Shown: one piece after another, positions 27,319 to 36,751 of the stretch
How the letters are laid out: each line of letters starts with the position of its first letter
Numbering within the stretch: the first letter of the stretch is position 1
From: Methylobacter sp.
Lineage (GTDB): Bacteria > Pseudomonadota > Gammaproteobacteria > Methylococcales > Methylomonadaceae
Direction of reading: 5' to 3'
NCBI GenBank assembly: GCA_030679035.1
Contig: JAUXTH010000149.1
Location: forward strand, 62,001-126,000
DNA length: 64,000 nucleotides
Position numbers and translations under genes: made by a program
Notes under the pieces: model-generated
Database searches by the model: none
What the model was told of the DNA's origin: nothing
The model's input: only the letters and a program-made list of their open reading frames with translations

Positions 27319-28455
27319 CTATATCTTGCGCAACAACCCAGCATATAAATCCAGATAGTTCTGGATTACAACACGCCATATGTAGTTACTTTTCACATAG
27401 TCTTTCAATTTGCCACCCATCATATCCAAATTCATCTTGCCATTTAATAAGTTTGTCAAGCCATTTTGCAATCCATCTACTGTTGCCGTGGTCACAACTC
27501 CTCCGCCGACCCTGCCGACCACATCAAAACCACACTGATCAGTCAGCAACACGGGAACCCCGGAAATTCCCGCTTCAAGCACAACAATCGACATTGCTTC
27601 CTGGCGCGAGGGAATCACTAATAACTGCGCACTTTGGTAAGCTGCCGATTTCTCTTCACCACCAACATAGCCAACAAAATGAACGCGGTTAAAAACGGCA
27701 CTTGCGGCAGCATTTTTCTTGAGGGAATCTAATAATCCTCCATCCGGACCAGCAAAAACCAAGTGCCATTCGGGCCATATCTCTTGTCCTCGGCAGAATG
27801 CCTCGAGAAGAAGATCCGGCCCCTTAATCGGATTGAGTCGACCGAGAAATAATATAAACGGATGATTACCAAGCCCATGTTTTTTTCTAAACCCCTGCAC
27901 ATCCGTTTCAGAAAAATCATCTGGGTTTATTCCATTAGGTATGACAACAACGGACTTTCGGTCAATCCCGTAAGCCTCAAAATGAGCGCGCTCATCTTCG
28001 GTAATAGCAATCCAAGCATTGGCATCACGAATAATTCGCCGCCCAATAATCCAATTGTAGATTGCCTTGAGAATCTTGGATCTTCCGTATATGGGCAAAG
28101 CTCCAGCCGGGCACACTACGTACGGCTTTTGCATCCGGTGTGCCGCTAAGTATACCAGCGCATTCAACACAGACCAATGGCCCATAATGTGAATGACATC
28201 GGCCCATTCTACTTCTTTTTTTATGCTGGCGAATGAAACTCTGGGTATGTAAAATCTCTTAAGCAGGCATTGGTAAGCTGTAACGTTTAAACCATCCGAT
28301 CTTGGTAACAATCCGTTCTCGAAACCAATATCTGTAGTCAGAATTCGGCAATCGGCCCCTTCATTCTTGAGTGCCAAACTAATCTGGAGAGTTCGCTCAG
28401 CAGTCCCCCCACCAGTCACAGGATCAAGCAGCGAGTTAACATTCAGTATTTTCAC
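27319..28455 (-). CDS. glycosyltransferase family 4
   Basis: 378 residues from a GTG at 28455 that overlaps the upstream SDR stop (GTGA). The longer frame to 28482 adds no conserved residues. GT-B enzyme with the donor-domain motifs FLGRLNPIKGPDLLLEA, VHFVGYVGGEEKSAAY and VIPSRQEAMSIVVLEAGISGVPV (the E-x7-E region). It adds one sugar on the cytoplasmic side. The acceptor and linkage are unknown. Confidence 0.88.
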   Translation of the reverse strand: MKILNVNSLLDPVTGGGTAERTLQISLALKNEGADCRILTTDIGFENGLLPRSDGLNVTAYQCLLKRFYIPRVSFASIKKEVEWADVIHIMGHWSVLNALVYLAAHRMQKPYVVCPAGALPIYGRSKILKAIYNWIIGRRIIRDANAWIAITEDERAHFEAYGIDRKSVVVIPNGINPDDFSETDVQGFRKKHGLGNHPFILFLGRLNPIKGPDLLLEAFCRGQEIWPEWHLVFAGPDGGLLDSLKKNAAASAVFNRVHFVGYVGGEEKSAAYQSAQLLVIPSRQEAMSIVVLEAGISGVPVLLTDQCGFDVVGRVGGGVVTTATVDGLQNGLTNLLNGKMNLDMMGGKLKDYVKSNYIWRVVIQNYLDLYAGLLRKI

Positions 28456-29471
28456 GAGTTCTCGCCTCGTTCCCATTTCCACTGAGCAAAGTCCGTCAAA
28501 CTGGATATTAGTGGTCGGGGCGGTTTAAATCCGATTTTTCGAATTTTGCTGGAATCGTAGATCCTGTTCGGGTTATAAGCATCTCTGCCACGAACTCGCA
28601 AGATTAGTGACAAAATCATTAACGGTATTCTAATTGGCGGTAAAAAATAATATTTTCCATAAAGTTCATGAAAAAGATATTTTTCGACGTACTCGAAATT
28701 ATTAATCGATTCATCATCTTCAGAAATGATAAATGTCTGCCCATCAACCCCTTGAACTTTATCAAAAATAAACAAAATTGCGGCCACCACTGTTTCCACA
28801 CTTACAAGATTCAACTTCCTTTTGTTAAACAGGCAGGATTTTACATAGTTTATCCAAATATTGTCATTTTTAAGGTCGTCAATCAGCTTAGTGAGTGCAG
28901 CCCCCTCTGGCCCAAAAACAGATGTTGGGCGTAGATTGACAAATTCAAAGTGTCCGTGCGCACCATCATGAAGCAACTGCTCGATTAATAATTTAGTAAG
29001 ACCGTATTCTGTTTTTGGAATACAAATACTTTCTTCATTCAGTATGTTTTCTTCGTTGCCTCCAAACACCGATGCAGTACTGCAATGTATCAGCCGTTTG
29101 ATTGAGTGCTTTTTGCATATTGCTATCAGATTTTCTGCCGCACGCTTGTTTTCAGTGCTTGTCAAGTCAAAACCATAGGCAAGATTTACCACCGTGCATC
29201 CTGGCAATAGAAAGTCTGAAAGAGTCTCAGGCTTCATTAGATCGCCGTGTATTACAGTGAGATTAGGATGTTGCCAAGTTAGGGGAACTGGATTCCGAAC
29301 CAAAGCACGGACTGATATGTCGCCGCGCTCCAAGATGCTTCGAATTAGATGTTTTCCAATGAAACCATGAGCACCGGTAATGGCAATAAGAGAATTCTGC
29401 GTTTTTCTTTCACCCTTGCTCTCATAATCATTTAAAATTTTAGTCAAGATTCTATACCTTAATCTTCCCAA
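28452..29471 (-). CDS. NAD-dependent epimerase/dehydratase (SDR), nucleoside-sugar modifying
   Basis: Up to 339 residues. GAHGFIGKHL is the Rossmann motif, CSTASVFGG and TEYGLTK (Tyr/Lys) the active site, and the extended-SDR RPTSVFGPEG follows. No ATG lies near the expected N-terminus. TTG codons at 29471 and 29447 are the candidates, so the start is uncertain. It resembles UDP-HexNAc 4-reductases or epimerases of O-antigen loci. The substrate is not assignable. It is coupled to the downstream GT4 by a GTGA overlap. Confidence 0.75.
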   Translation of the reverse strand: MGRLRYRILTKILNDYESKGERKTQNSLIAITGAHGFIGKHLIRSILERGDISVRALVRNPVPLTWQHPNLTVIHGDLMKPETLSDFLLPGCTVVNLAYGFDLTSTENKRAAENLIAICKKHSIKRLIHCSTASVFGGNEENILNEESICIPKTEYGLTKLLIEQLLHDGAHGHFEFVNLRPTSVFGPEGAALTKLIDDLKNDNIWINYVKSCLFNKRKLNLVSVETVVAAILFIFDKVQGVDGQTFIISEDDESINNFEYVEKYLFHELYGKYYFLPPIRIPLMILSLILRVRGRDAYNPNRIYDSSKIRKIGFKPPRPLISSLTDFAQWKWERGENS

Positions 29472-29893
29472 TAGCCCACCAAGCTAACGATGGGGTTTAA
29501 ACTTAACGGTTGCCCGTTGCCTATTGATATGGCTTTCCGTACATAAACTTAAAAAGTCTTCCATTACAAACTTATCGGCTTTTGTACTAATATCCTCACA
29601 CATCGTTCGTTTGTTAAGTAATACAATAAAACACCATCACAAAATTTGCCAACAATACAGGAAAGATAGCCAAGCCATACGCGATTATGCACTCAACTTT
29701 TCGCTATACGAAGACAGTATGCATGAACCTCTCACGGGAGCGGTATCTTCACAGGTCAGCACTAATAATTACAATCGTTTTTCAAAAAACTCGACCCAGC
29801 TTTTGGTAGTATCCATCCAATTAACACAACCACGCACAACGCGCTTTCGCGGACTAAAACCGCATTTGATCCCAATGCTTCATATTTTGGGCA
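29472..29893. other. 422-base gap with decayed gene ends
   Basis: No intact gene. On the minus strand two coding-looking remnants remain. A 36-codon open stretch at 29879-29769 contains NWMDTTKSWVEFFEKRL before a stop and has no start; it is not identified. Below it, around 29610-29710, is the GT2 tail listed separately. Confidence 0.5.
29610..29710 (-). pseudogene. orphan 3' end of a WbaV-like GT2 gene
   Basis: The minus strand encodes KVECIIAYGLAIFP followed by LLANFVMVFY and a stop. This aligns with KIERVIAYALSIFP...LANFIMVFYF near the C-terminus of the intact GT2 at 19016-20083, and the DNA also aligns (about 19120-19210). Nothing of the N-terminal catalytic domain is left. It is a diverged, truncated relative rather than a recent copy. 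Confidence 0.65.
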
Positions 29894-32044
29894 TCACCAT
29901 TTCCAATACTCCCCTGCCAATTCATAGCGCTCACCATTAAACCCCAGCTTAAAAGCGGTAATACCCGGATTATTTTCCTCACTGATGCCGCCCAGATCAA
30001 ACCAGCGCAAACCAGACTGCTTGAGATACTTAATTGCTTGCCAGAACAGAAACTGATTGGCTTTTAGGTTACGTCCAAGGGTACCGTTCCAGCCGACCAA
30101 ATATGTCACCGCAGCCCCATGCCGAGCCAAACAGATGCCGGCTACCGCTTCGCCTTCGTACATAGCACGAAGAACTAGCAACCGCTCTTCATCGCCTAGA
30201 TGAGTACGCATAGCACGTAGAAAGCCAATAGGTGGCCCACTGAAATCCTTCTCTTGCATGAGCTCTTCATATCGAGACATCATCCAATCAAAATATTGAT
30301 CATCGCTCCCAATTTCTAACTGCAGCCCCTTCTTTTCAGAAAGCGTTAAATTCCTGCGCCATGCTGCATGCATACGTTCGCGCAACGTATCCAATTCAAG
30401 CCCTATATCCAACCATACCGACTCCCAAGCACGGGGAGAAAATTGTCGAAACCCCATATCCGCCATCATGATCAGGGATGACCCTGATAACTTAAGCTCA
30501 GGGGCAACTGTTAGCAATCGACCTCGCTGCAGATTGCCCAGTGGGGTCAAATTAGCCCACACTCCACGTTGCTCTTCCAACGTTAAGTCCCTCAAAAATA
30601 AAGGGCCCCGGTTGATACGTGAAACCGTCAATATTCTTGCTACACGCTTTTGCAAAACCTGCACAAAAGCAATGGGGTCATTATTGTCATAAAACACAGC
30701 ACGCTTGACGCGCCAACCCTCAATCCCCTTGGTTTCACCGTAAGGCCAGCTTTGCAATAAATTAGAACGGCCCACTTGAGTCAGCCATGTCTGCCACTGC
30801 TCTTCTGAAGCATCATCCCAAACCACGCGCAACGGCAATGCACTAGCTTGCTTATATCCAGACTGACGACACTGTTTCATCAACGCACGGATACTTAGGC
30901 TCTGATGCACCGGCAGGTAAAACCGGCTGTGACGCAGGTGCCACGCAGTAGCGTGTTCCTTTAGCGCAATCACTTCAGGCGGCATATCTGGCCAAATCGT
31001 GACCGGCAACCCTTTGCTCCGCAGCACTTCGAAAGTGCTTGCAGCGGCCTGATCGACAGTGTATGCAGCCAAATATGGAGTCCATTCGCGATGCACAGAC
31101 CTTGCGGCAGGCGCAATATGATCGGAATGCATTTCATCATTTGCCAGCAGCTCATCCCAAATCAATTGATGCCGCTGGCGCTGAAGCGCTACCTTTTCGA
31201 GATGCAATCTCAACCCGGCCAACAAGCGTCGCGCAAGACTATCCAGATATGGACTGCCTAATTGCGAGGAATCATCTTGAGGGGACTCAAGGGGTTCGGC
31301 GAATGGTATGGTTGCGCGACCCAATCTGTATAAGCCGAGTTTCTGTAAAACACTTTTAATGAGCCATACAGCTGCTTTAACTCGGCCGCTATTGAAGGTG
31401 AGGCCCATTTGCCGTTGCAGTTCTCGCAATCCCTCTGGCCAACTATCCGGCAGGCCAAAGGATGTGACCCCAGAGGAACCGAATTTGGCCGGCCCGTTTG
31501 GGCGCACCACCAAGACAGCACCAACAGGGATGGGTAAATGTTTGTGCGGACTGTAGAGCACAAAATCTCCAGCATTACCCACACCATTTACTGGCCGCAG
31601 CACATGCGCTGCATCTTCGATTAACCAAGCACCATAGCGCTTACAAAATTCAGCAGCAACATCAGTCAATGCAGGCTTGCCAAAGTAATGCACCAATACA
31701 AAAATATCAGGTTGAGCCTTATCTGCCAGTACTCGACAAACCGAGAAATCCGGCTCCATTGCTTCCGTTACCGGATAAAACAACAGTTTGGCACCGGTCC
31801 GGCGCAGTGCTGTCAAAGAAGCATTGCAAAAATAGTCGGGAATCCAGACTGTAACGGTAGAAGTAGGTACGCGACTGCCCCGCCACAAAGCAATAAGCGC
31901 CAGCGACCAGGCAGAACGAGATAGCCACCCAGCCACCTCGCCTTCACGATGCCAAGCCGATGCAAGCACAGCATCTGAGGGAGAACGTCGCAATAATGCG
32001 CGAAATAGATTAAGCCAAGTTGGTATCGGCGCATAAGTCAACAT
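29894..32044 (-). CDS. PLP-aminotransferase-like / FemAB-GNAT-like fusion protein
   Basis: 716 residues in two parts. Residues about 1-390 have the fold-type-I PLP layout of DegT/AHBA-synthase-like proteins: WIPDYFCNASLTALRR, DIFVLVHYFGKP, WLIEDAAHV (Asp for the pyridine nitrogen) and FVLYSPHKHLPIPVG with a lysine at the Schiff-base position. Residues about 395-716 resemble FemAB/GNAT proteins: LLQSWPYGETKG, ILTVSRINRGPLFL, AWRRNLTLSEKKG and a C-terminal FKLGFNGERYELAGEYWKW. A plausible job is making an amino sugar and acylating it with an aminoacyl or acyl group. The coupling is an inference. Confidence 0.75.
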   Translation of the reverse strand: MLTYAPIPTWLNLFRALLRRSPSDAVLASAWHREGEVAGWLSRSAWSLALIALWRGSRVPTSTVTVWIPDYFCNASLTALRRTGAKLLFYPVTEAMEPDFSVCRVLADKAQPDIFVLVHYFGKPALTDVAAEFCKRYGAWLIEDAAHVLRPVNGVGNAGDFVLYSPHKHLPIPVGAVLVVRPNGPAKFGSSGVTSFGLPDSWPEGLRELQRQMGLTFNSGRVKAAVWLIKSVLQKLGLYRLGRATIPFAEPLESPQDDSSQLGSPYLDSLARRLLAGLRLHLEKVALQRQRHQLIWDELLANDEMHSDHIAPAARSVHREWTPYLAAYTVDQAAASTFEVLRSKGLPVTIWPDMPPEVIALKEHATAWHLRHSRFYLPVHQSLSIRALMKQCRQSGYKQASALPLRVVWDDASEEQWQTWLTQVGRSNLLQSWPYGETKGIEGWRVKRAVFYDNNDPIAFVQVLQKRVARILTVSRINRGPLFLRDLTLEEQRGVWANLTPLGNLQRGRLLTVAPELKLSGSSLIMMADMGFRQFSPRAWESVWLDIGLELDTLRERMHAAWRRNLTLSEKKGLQLEIGSDDQYFDWMMSRYEELMQEKDFSGPPIGFLRAMRTHLGDEERLLVLRAMYEGEAVAGICLARHGAAVTYLVGWNGTLGRNLKANQFLFWQAIKYLKQSGLRWFDLGGISEENNPGITAFKLGFNGERYELAGEYWKW

Positions 32045-32365
32045 TTGAGGTATCCTGTCAAATTGAATTTGATTCGCTTGTACGCCATTATTAGCAAACT
32101 CTATTGCTTGTATTTATTTTGTGCTGATTCGCAGCATGGATCTTCATTTTTGTATCGTTTCCAAAAATTAATTCATAAAGTTAATGTACCACATATGACA
32201 TTTCAAGGTTTGTCCTTGCGCCCCAGGACCACGGCATACCAACTACCCCTCCCATGTCACAGGAGAGCCGTGTTGGCATCAAAATGACGAGCATCCTGAA
32301 TGAAGTACTGCCGAATCGCCGCATACTTTTCAGAAATTAAGAGATTTAGATTTACCAGGAGAGCT
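32045..32365. other. 321-base gap, no intact gene
   Basis: The minus strand just below the deacetylase stop keeps an open stretch of about 35 codons in a different frame (32365-32257). It could be the deacetylase's lost C-terminal tail after a frameshift, but it is too short to tell. The rest holds no recognisable coding signal, RNA or terminator. Confidence 0.4.
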
Positions 32366-33256
32366 TCAAATCTGGCGCGCCCAACTGCTGAGTCGCGCAA
32401 TATCATCGGCATATTTGAAATCCGCTGCACCCTCCAAAAACGCACCCAATAAGCTATTTGAAAATACGCTGTAATTTGAAAATGCATCCTGAAAAGCTGC
32501 GGAATCACGCCTCAATGCATATGGCGACACCCCCCCTACATTGTCTCCCCTCAGCCCGGAGTAAATAAAACGAAAACGTCGCCGGGCAACTGCCAGCGCT
32601 TGATCGCTGAAACTCGCCAGATCTCCGAAGGTATAAGCAAAATGCTCAATGGGAACACCCAAGCGTTGTTCCAGCGCATCAGCACTGGCGATAATTTCCC
32701 TCTCAAGATCAGGCTCGTTCTTGATCTGCGATAATCGAGCATGAGTACGGGTATGCCCCCCGATACTGTGTCCCTGTTGCAGCAAAGCCTCCAGATCGGC
32801 CCAGCCCATAGTACGCCAATGCGCCGGCAATCCGGCTGCATGAGTACCCGGATAGATATTTTTGGCAATAAAATGCCGCACCTCGTCCACATCTTCCAGA
32901 TCAACAAAATATGACATGACAAAAAACAACGCTTTTATCCCCATAGGATTAAGCACTTCTTCGGCCACCACGCGGTTCGACGCAAAACCGTCATCGAAAG
33001 CCAGCAACAAATTACGCCCTCGAATCGGCTCATGCCCTGAAACCATGTCTGCAAATTGCTCTGCCGAAACAAAATTCCACGAGCGTTGCAGCCAGCGCAT
33101 CTGTGCAGCAAAGTTGGCTTGATCCCTAGGGTCAATATCATGGTAGAGCAATACTCGGAGTTGATTCTCGTGTATGAGTCCCAGCGGTCGTCCGATAGCC
33201 TTTGCTAGTTTAATTGGATAATAGGTCGCAGCTAAAATATGGTGGTGAAGTGACAT
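32366..33256 (-). CDS. polysaccharide deacetylase (NodB/CE4 family)
   Basis: 296 residues. RVLLYHDIDP near residue 34, LLAFDDGFASNR with the catalytic base and metal Asp pair, and SIGGHTRTHARLS with the two metal-binding histidines are the CE4 signatures. Such enzymes remove N-acetyl groups from sugars. Here it could unmask an amino group for the acyltransferase-like half of the fusion encoded downstream. No signal peptide is clear, so the compartment is uncertain. Confidence 0.87.
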   Translation of the reverse strand: MSLHHHILAATYYPIKLAKAIGRPLGLIHENQLRVLLYHDIDPRDQANFAAQMRWLQRSWNFVSAEQFADMVSGHEPIRGRNLLLAFDDGFASNRVVAEEVLNPMGIKALFFVMSYFVDLEDVDEVRHFIAKNIYPGTHAAGLPAHWRTMGWADLEALLQQGHSIGGHTRTHARLSQIKNEPDLEREIIASADALEQRLGVPIEHFAYTFGDLASFSDQALAVARRRFRFIYSGLRGDNVGGVSPYALRRDSAAFQDAFSNYSVFSNSLLGAFLEGAADFKYADDIARLSSWARQI

Positions 33257-33409
33257 CTGGCTTTTTCATCTCAAACTATGCAGTGAACGGATCAACAACG
33301 GATAGCGTTATTGGTGTGTAATTGATGACATCATTGCTCTGACTGAAAGATTCAATAACTAGCATTTGAATATATGGATTGCATGAATTTTACTTGGTTT
33401 CATTATTGC

Positions 33410-33545
33410 GCTTTTATGGGGGTTTACCAAATCTAGCACGAATCAGTATATCGATTCGATGAAGTAAAAAGACAGAAAACTTGCCATTAGGAATAAACAA
33501 GTCTTCAATTTGCGAAGTGGTGATTTGATAATGATGTCTCTAACA
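33410..33545 (-). pseudogene. orphan 3' end of a GT2 gene
   Basis: The minus strand encodes SPLRKLKTCLFLMASFLS...FIESIY, a stop, then FVLDLVNPHK. This aligns with SPYRNLRAYLFWTASFLP...LIESIYRLVLG at the C-terminus of the intact GT2 at 34647-35618. The DNA aligns over about 125 bases with roughly two-thirds identity by eye. It lies just below the methyltransferase gene at 33564, as the intact tail lies below the GT2 gene. No catalytic domain remains. Confidence 0.75.
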
Positions 33546-33563
33546 CCAGAGTATCAATAGCAT

Positions 33564-34421
33564 CTAGGTTTTTTTACAGTGGAATGAGTGCTGGCGAGCG
33601 AGCCATCCGAGAAAACCGATATTGTTCGACAACAAAGCATCAAGCTTACCAAGCAAGCTCCCTTCTCTGCCAGGTGCAAGAAAATGTAATTCAGGGGTAT
33701 ACAGAATCTCAGACCAGCGCTCGGAAACCTTGCTGCCGAAAATAGCCTCAATACTTACTTTCTGTTTCTTCGACGCCCTAGCTAGCCAGAACACGCCCTC
33801 AACCCAATCTTCCATTATGTAATTTCGGCCAAACAAACGACATAACCAGCGGATTGGCGGCTGAACATTGAGTGAATAATTGGCGAATTCCCCACCCCGC
33901 TTCAGTGCCTTGTACGCTTCTGATACCGCCTTATCAAAACTTGGGATATGTTGGAACGCCTGTACTGTCCAAATCCCATCAAAGCCAGGAAAGCTCGCAT
34001 CCGCCGCAAATGGCAGTGCGGTCGCATCTGCATGCATGAGCGCCACTTGATGCCCAACCAGTTCTCCTAAAACCTTCTGGGCATGAGTTAGGTTCGATCT
34101 AACGAAGTCAATTATCAGCACACCCACATCAGGACGGGTCTCGGCAAGTCGCCGCCAGTGCCAGCCCCAGCAACCGCCAATATCCAGAATCAACGCGCCT
34201 TGTGGCATCTTGGCCAGAAAACAGTCAACCTCGTGATCCATCACCGATATGGAATGGCTGTGACTGAGCGCGTCGAGGTAATCATCATAATGTTCTGCCG
34301 CGACGCGCTCACGCAATTTAATTTCAACAGATTGTTCTGTAGAAAAACCGGATAGGTTGCCGTAAATACCGTCTACGTCTGCGCTATGCGACTGAAGAAG
34401 ATTTTGTAATTGTGGGATCAT
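33564..34421 (-). CDS. class I SAM-dependent methyltransferase
   Basis: 285 residues. LILDIGGCWGWHWRRLAE is SAM motif I, HADATALPFAADASFPGFDGIWTVQAFQHI covers motifs II-III and ALKRGGEFANYSLN motif IV, as in Methyltransf_11/25 proteins. It probably methylates a sugar of the glycan or its lipid-linked precursor. It is bracketed by the intact GT2 gene above and a decayed GT2 tail below, so it may have been inserted as a cassette. Confidence 0.85.
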   Translation of the reverse strand: MIPQLQNLLQSHSADVDGIYGNLSGFSTEQSVEIKLRERVAAEHYDDYLDALSHSHSISVMDHEVDCFLAKMPQGALILDIGGCWGWHWRRLAETRPDVGVLIIDFVRSNLTHAQKVLGELVGHQVALMHADATALPFAADASFPGFDGIWTVQAFQHIPSFDKAVSEAYKALKRGGEFANYSLNVQPPIRWLCRLFGRNYIMEDWVEGVFWLARASKKQKVSIEAIFGSKVSERWSEILYTPELHFLAPGREGSLLGKLDALLSNNIGFLGWLARQHSFHCKKT

Positions 34422-34646
34422 CTGTTTCCCTATTAATAAATAAAATTTCTTGTGAACTTAACAAATAAAATCACAAAGAGCCTGTATACGAAATGCGAGG
34501 ATCAGCTCATACCACGATTAATTTTTAGGGTTCGCCAACAACAGGCAAACCCACACATGCTCGCGTGGATGTGAGATTGGTCATGTACTGAATTTTGCTC
34601 CCGCCTGAGCAAGCAGCATCTATTTAAATCACAATCTTTTGTTTTA

Positions 34647-35618
34647 CTAGGCTTTTGTGGGTGTTACCGACCCAAGTACGAGTCTGTATATTGATTCAAT
34701 TAAGGAAAATGGTAAGAAGCTTGCTGTCCAGAACAGGTAAGCCCTCAAATTACGATATGGTGATGTGAAAATGATGCGTCTGGCAGCCGAACTGTCGCCT
34801 TTTTTCCAAAGTATTTTTGCTTCAGAAAGTGCCAATCCATGACGCGCCAGCGCCATTTCACGGGCATAACCCTGTTGGATTTTATGCATTGCCTGTAGCT
34901 TTTCCAGCATACACCTTGTCTCATCAACAAACGAGTCGGGCGATTTCCATGACAGACTTTCACCATGAACGCGCCACTTGGCAAGCACATCAGGGGAAAA
35001 ATCAATTTTCCAGTACAAACCAATCCGAACGAAGAGGTCGTATTCCTCGATCATATTGAATTTCACATCAAACCAATGATCAAGAGAATCCAGCGCAGAC
35101 TTTCTCACAACAGCAGTTTCCAGCGAGATCAGGTAATTATTCAACAAATCGGGAAAGCTGTGCCCCCTGTAAGGTGTTTTCTTGGCATATAACTGCTTTT
35201 GGAACCCATCTTCGTTAAAGAAATAGGTATCCGAATAAACCAACCCTACTTCCTTGTCTGCAAGAAACAAGGGGATTTGTTTCTCCAGCTTTTCCGGCAT
35301 CCACAGATCATCACAATCCAGAAAGGCGATAAATTCACCTCGGCTTTTCTCTATGGCAAAGTTACGGGCATGCCCAAGGGGTACGTTAGTTTCACCTCGA
35401 AAATAACATAGGCGACCATCATGATATGACTGCGCAATTGCTGCGCTATTATCAGTAGAAACGTTGTCCCAGAAAATAATTTCCCAGTTTTTGTATGTCT
35501 GCGCGTAGACCGAATCAATTGCTTCCCGCAGGTATTTATCACTATTAAAGCAATTCATGATAATACTGACGAGTGGCGCGTCAGCTTGTTTGCCGACCAC
35601 TTGAGTTGGGTTGTTCAT
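34647..35618 (-). CDS. glycosyltransferase family 2
   Basis: 323 residues from ATG 35618, in an ATGA overlap with the aminotransferase stop. The frame continues to 35645 but the overlap fixes the start. GT-A features: SIIMNCFNSDKYLREAIDS, FWDNVSTDNS, VPLGHARN, FIAFLDCDDLW (DXD-type) and EEYDLFVRIG. Being coupled to the CDP-glucose cassette, it is a good candidate to transfer that cassette's deoxysugar. A decayed copy of its tail lies at 33410-33545. Confidence 0.87.
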   Translation of the reverse strand: MNNPTQVVGKQADAPLVSIIMNCFNSDKYLREAIDSVYAQTYKNWEIIFWDNVSTDNSAAIAQSYHDGRLCYFRGETNVPLGHARNFAIEKSRGEFIAFLDCDDLWMPEKLEKQIPLFLADKEVGLVYSDTYFFNEDGFQKQLYAKKTPYRGHSFPDLLNNYLISLETAVVRKSALDSLDHWFDVKFNMIEEYDLFVRIGLYWKIDFSPDVLAKWRVHGESLSWKSPDSFVDETRCMLEKLQAMHKIQQGYAREMALARHGLALSEAKILWKKGDSSAARRIIFTSPYRNLRAYLFWTASFLPFSLIESIYRLVLGSVTPTKA

Positions 35619-36751
35619 GTAAGCTGTGCTTTCAATTGCATGCAAATTGTATCTACATCCTGTTCTGTCAGGTCTGCGTGGAGCGGGAGCGTGAGCAGCT
35701 CGGGGAAAACTGCTTCAGTAACAGGTAACGGTAATGCTTGTGGATCGCGGTAAAGGCTAAGCACATGGTTGGGCTGATAGTGAATACCAGTCTGAATACC
35801 CTGCGCCATCAGCTGTTGTTGCAAGATATTTCGATCCCGCATAGCGCTGATACACACTACATAGATATGAGGTACAACCGCATCATAGTCCATTGACAAC
35901 GTATGAATCCTTGAATGACCTCGCAACAATTCGTCATAGCGCCGCGCCAGACGTTGCCGGGTAAATGACATGTCGGAAAAACGCTTAAGCTGTTCTAACC
36001 CAATAGCAGCCATGATATTGCTCATGTGATAACGCCACCCCTGCGCGGTGACATCAAACTCCCAGCTACGCTGTCCCATATAACGCTTTTCCGTATCCTT
36101 CTCTACGCCGAGCAGACGCGCATCCCGAATCTTACTCAACACAAGCGCATCATCTGTGACCACGCAGCCACCTTCACCGCTTGTGATATTTTTGATGCCA
36201 TCGAAACTGAAACAGGCAACATCACCAAAGCCGCCAACCCGTTTGCCCATATGCTTAGTGCCAAAGGCATGGGCCGCATCTTCGATTACCCGCAACCCAT
36301 GCCGATTAGCAAATGCGTAAATGCCATCAAGGTCACCTACCCCCCCGGCGTAATGTACCGGCATGATTGCCTTGGTACGTTGGGTAAGGCGATGTTCAGC
36401 ATCGCGCCAGTCAAGATTGCACGTCTCACGTAAAATATCGCACGCCACCGGTTTTGCCCCGGTTGCAGAAATTGCCTGGAACGACGCTACATAAGTGAGT
36501 GACGGTACCAGCACCTCATCGCCCTGGCCTATACCGCATGCCTGCAGTGCCAGATGTACGGCTGCCGTGCCGTTGGTAACGCAAACGGCTGGCCTGCCGA
36601 AAAATTCGCTCAGCGCCTGTTCAAACTGCTGCACCTCAACACCCATGCCCAGAAATTCACGATCCAGTACACCCATGACGGCCTGTTTTTCTGCGGTACT
36701 GAGGCATGACTTGGAAAGGCGAATGAGTTTTTCAGGCTTGCTTGGAGTCAT
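35615..36751 (-). CDS. DegT/DnrJ/EryC1/StrS sugar aminotransferase
   Basis: 378 residues from ATG 36751, in an ATGA overlap with the epimerase stop. TNGTAAVHLALQACGIG, VPSLTYVAS, VIEDAAHAFG and SFDGIKNITSGEGG with the PLP-binding lysine are present. Because the lysine is retained, it is an aminotransferase, not an RfbH-type dehydrase in which histidine replaces it. Context (rfbF, rfbG, RmlC-like) suggests amination of a CDP-linked 4-keto-6-deoxyhexose at C-4 or C-3. Confidence 0.9.
   Translation of the reverse strand: MTPSKPEKLIRLSKSCLSTAEKQAVMGVLDREFLGMGVEVQQFEQALSEFFGRPAVCVTNGTAAVHLALQACGIGQGDEVLVPSLTYVASFQAISATGAKPVACDILRETCNLDWRDAEHRLTQRTKAIMPVHYAGGVGDLDGIYAFANRHGLRVIEDAAHAFGTKHMGKRVGGFGDVACFSFDGIKNITSGEGGCVVTDDALVLSKIRDARLLGVEKDTEKRYMGQRSWEFDVTAQGWRYHMSNIMAAIGLEQLKRFSDMSFTRQRLARRYDELLRGHSRIHTLSMDYDAVVPHIYVVCISAMRDRNILQQQLMAQGIQTGIHYQPNHVLSLYRDPQALPLPVTEAVFPELLTLPLHADLTEQDVDTICMQLKAQLT

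Noticed and set aside
29524-29940. Plus-strand open frame of 138 codons in the gap at 29.5 kb
   Set aside because: It is antisense to the decayed GT2 tail and a neighbouring minus-strand stretch. Its resemblance to the plus-strand shadow at 19.1 kb only reflects the GT2 relationship.
35615-36751. Could the DegT enzyme be RfbH, the CDP-sugar 3-dehydrase?
   Set aside because: RfbH-type enzymes have histidine at the PLP position. Here SFDGIKN keeps the lysine, so it should be an aminotransferase.
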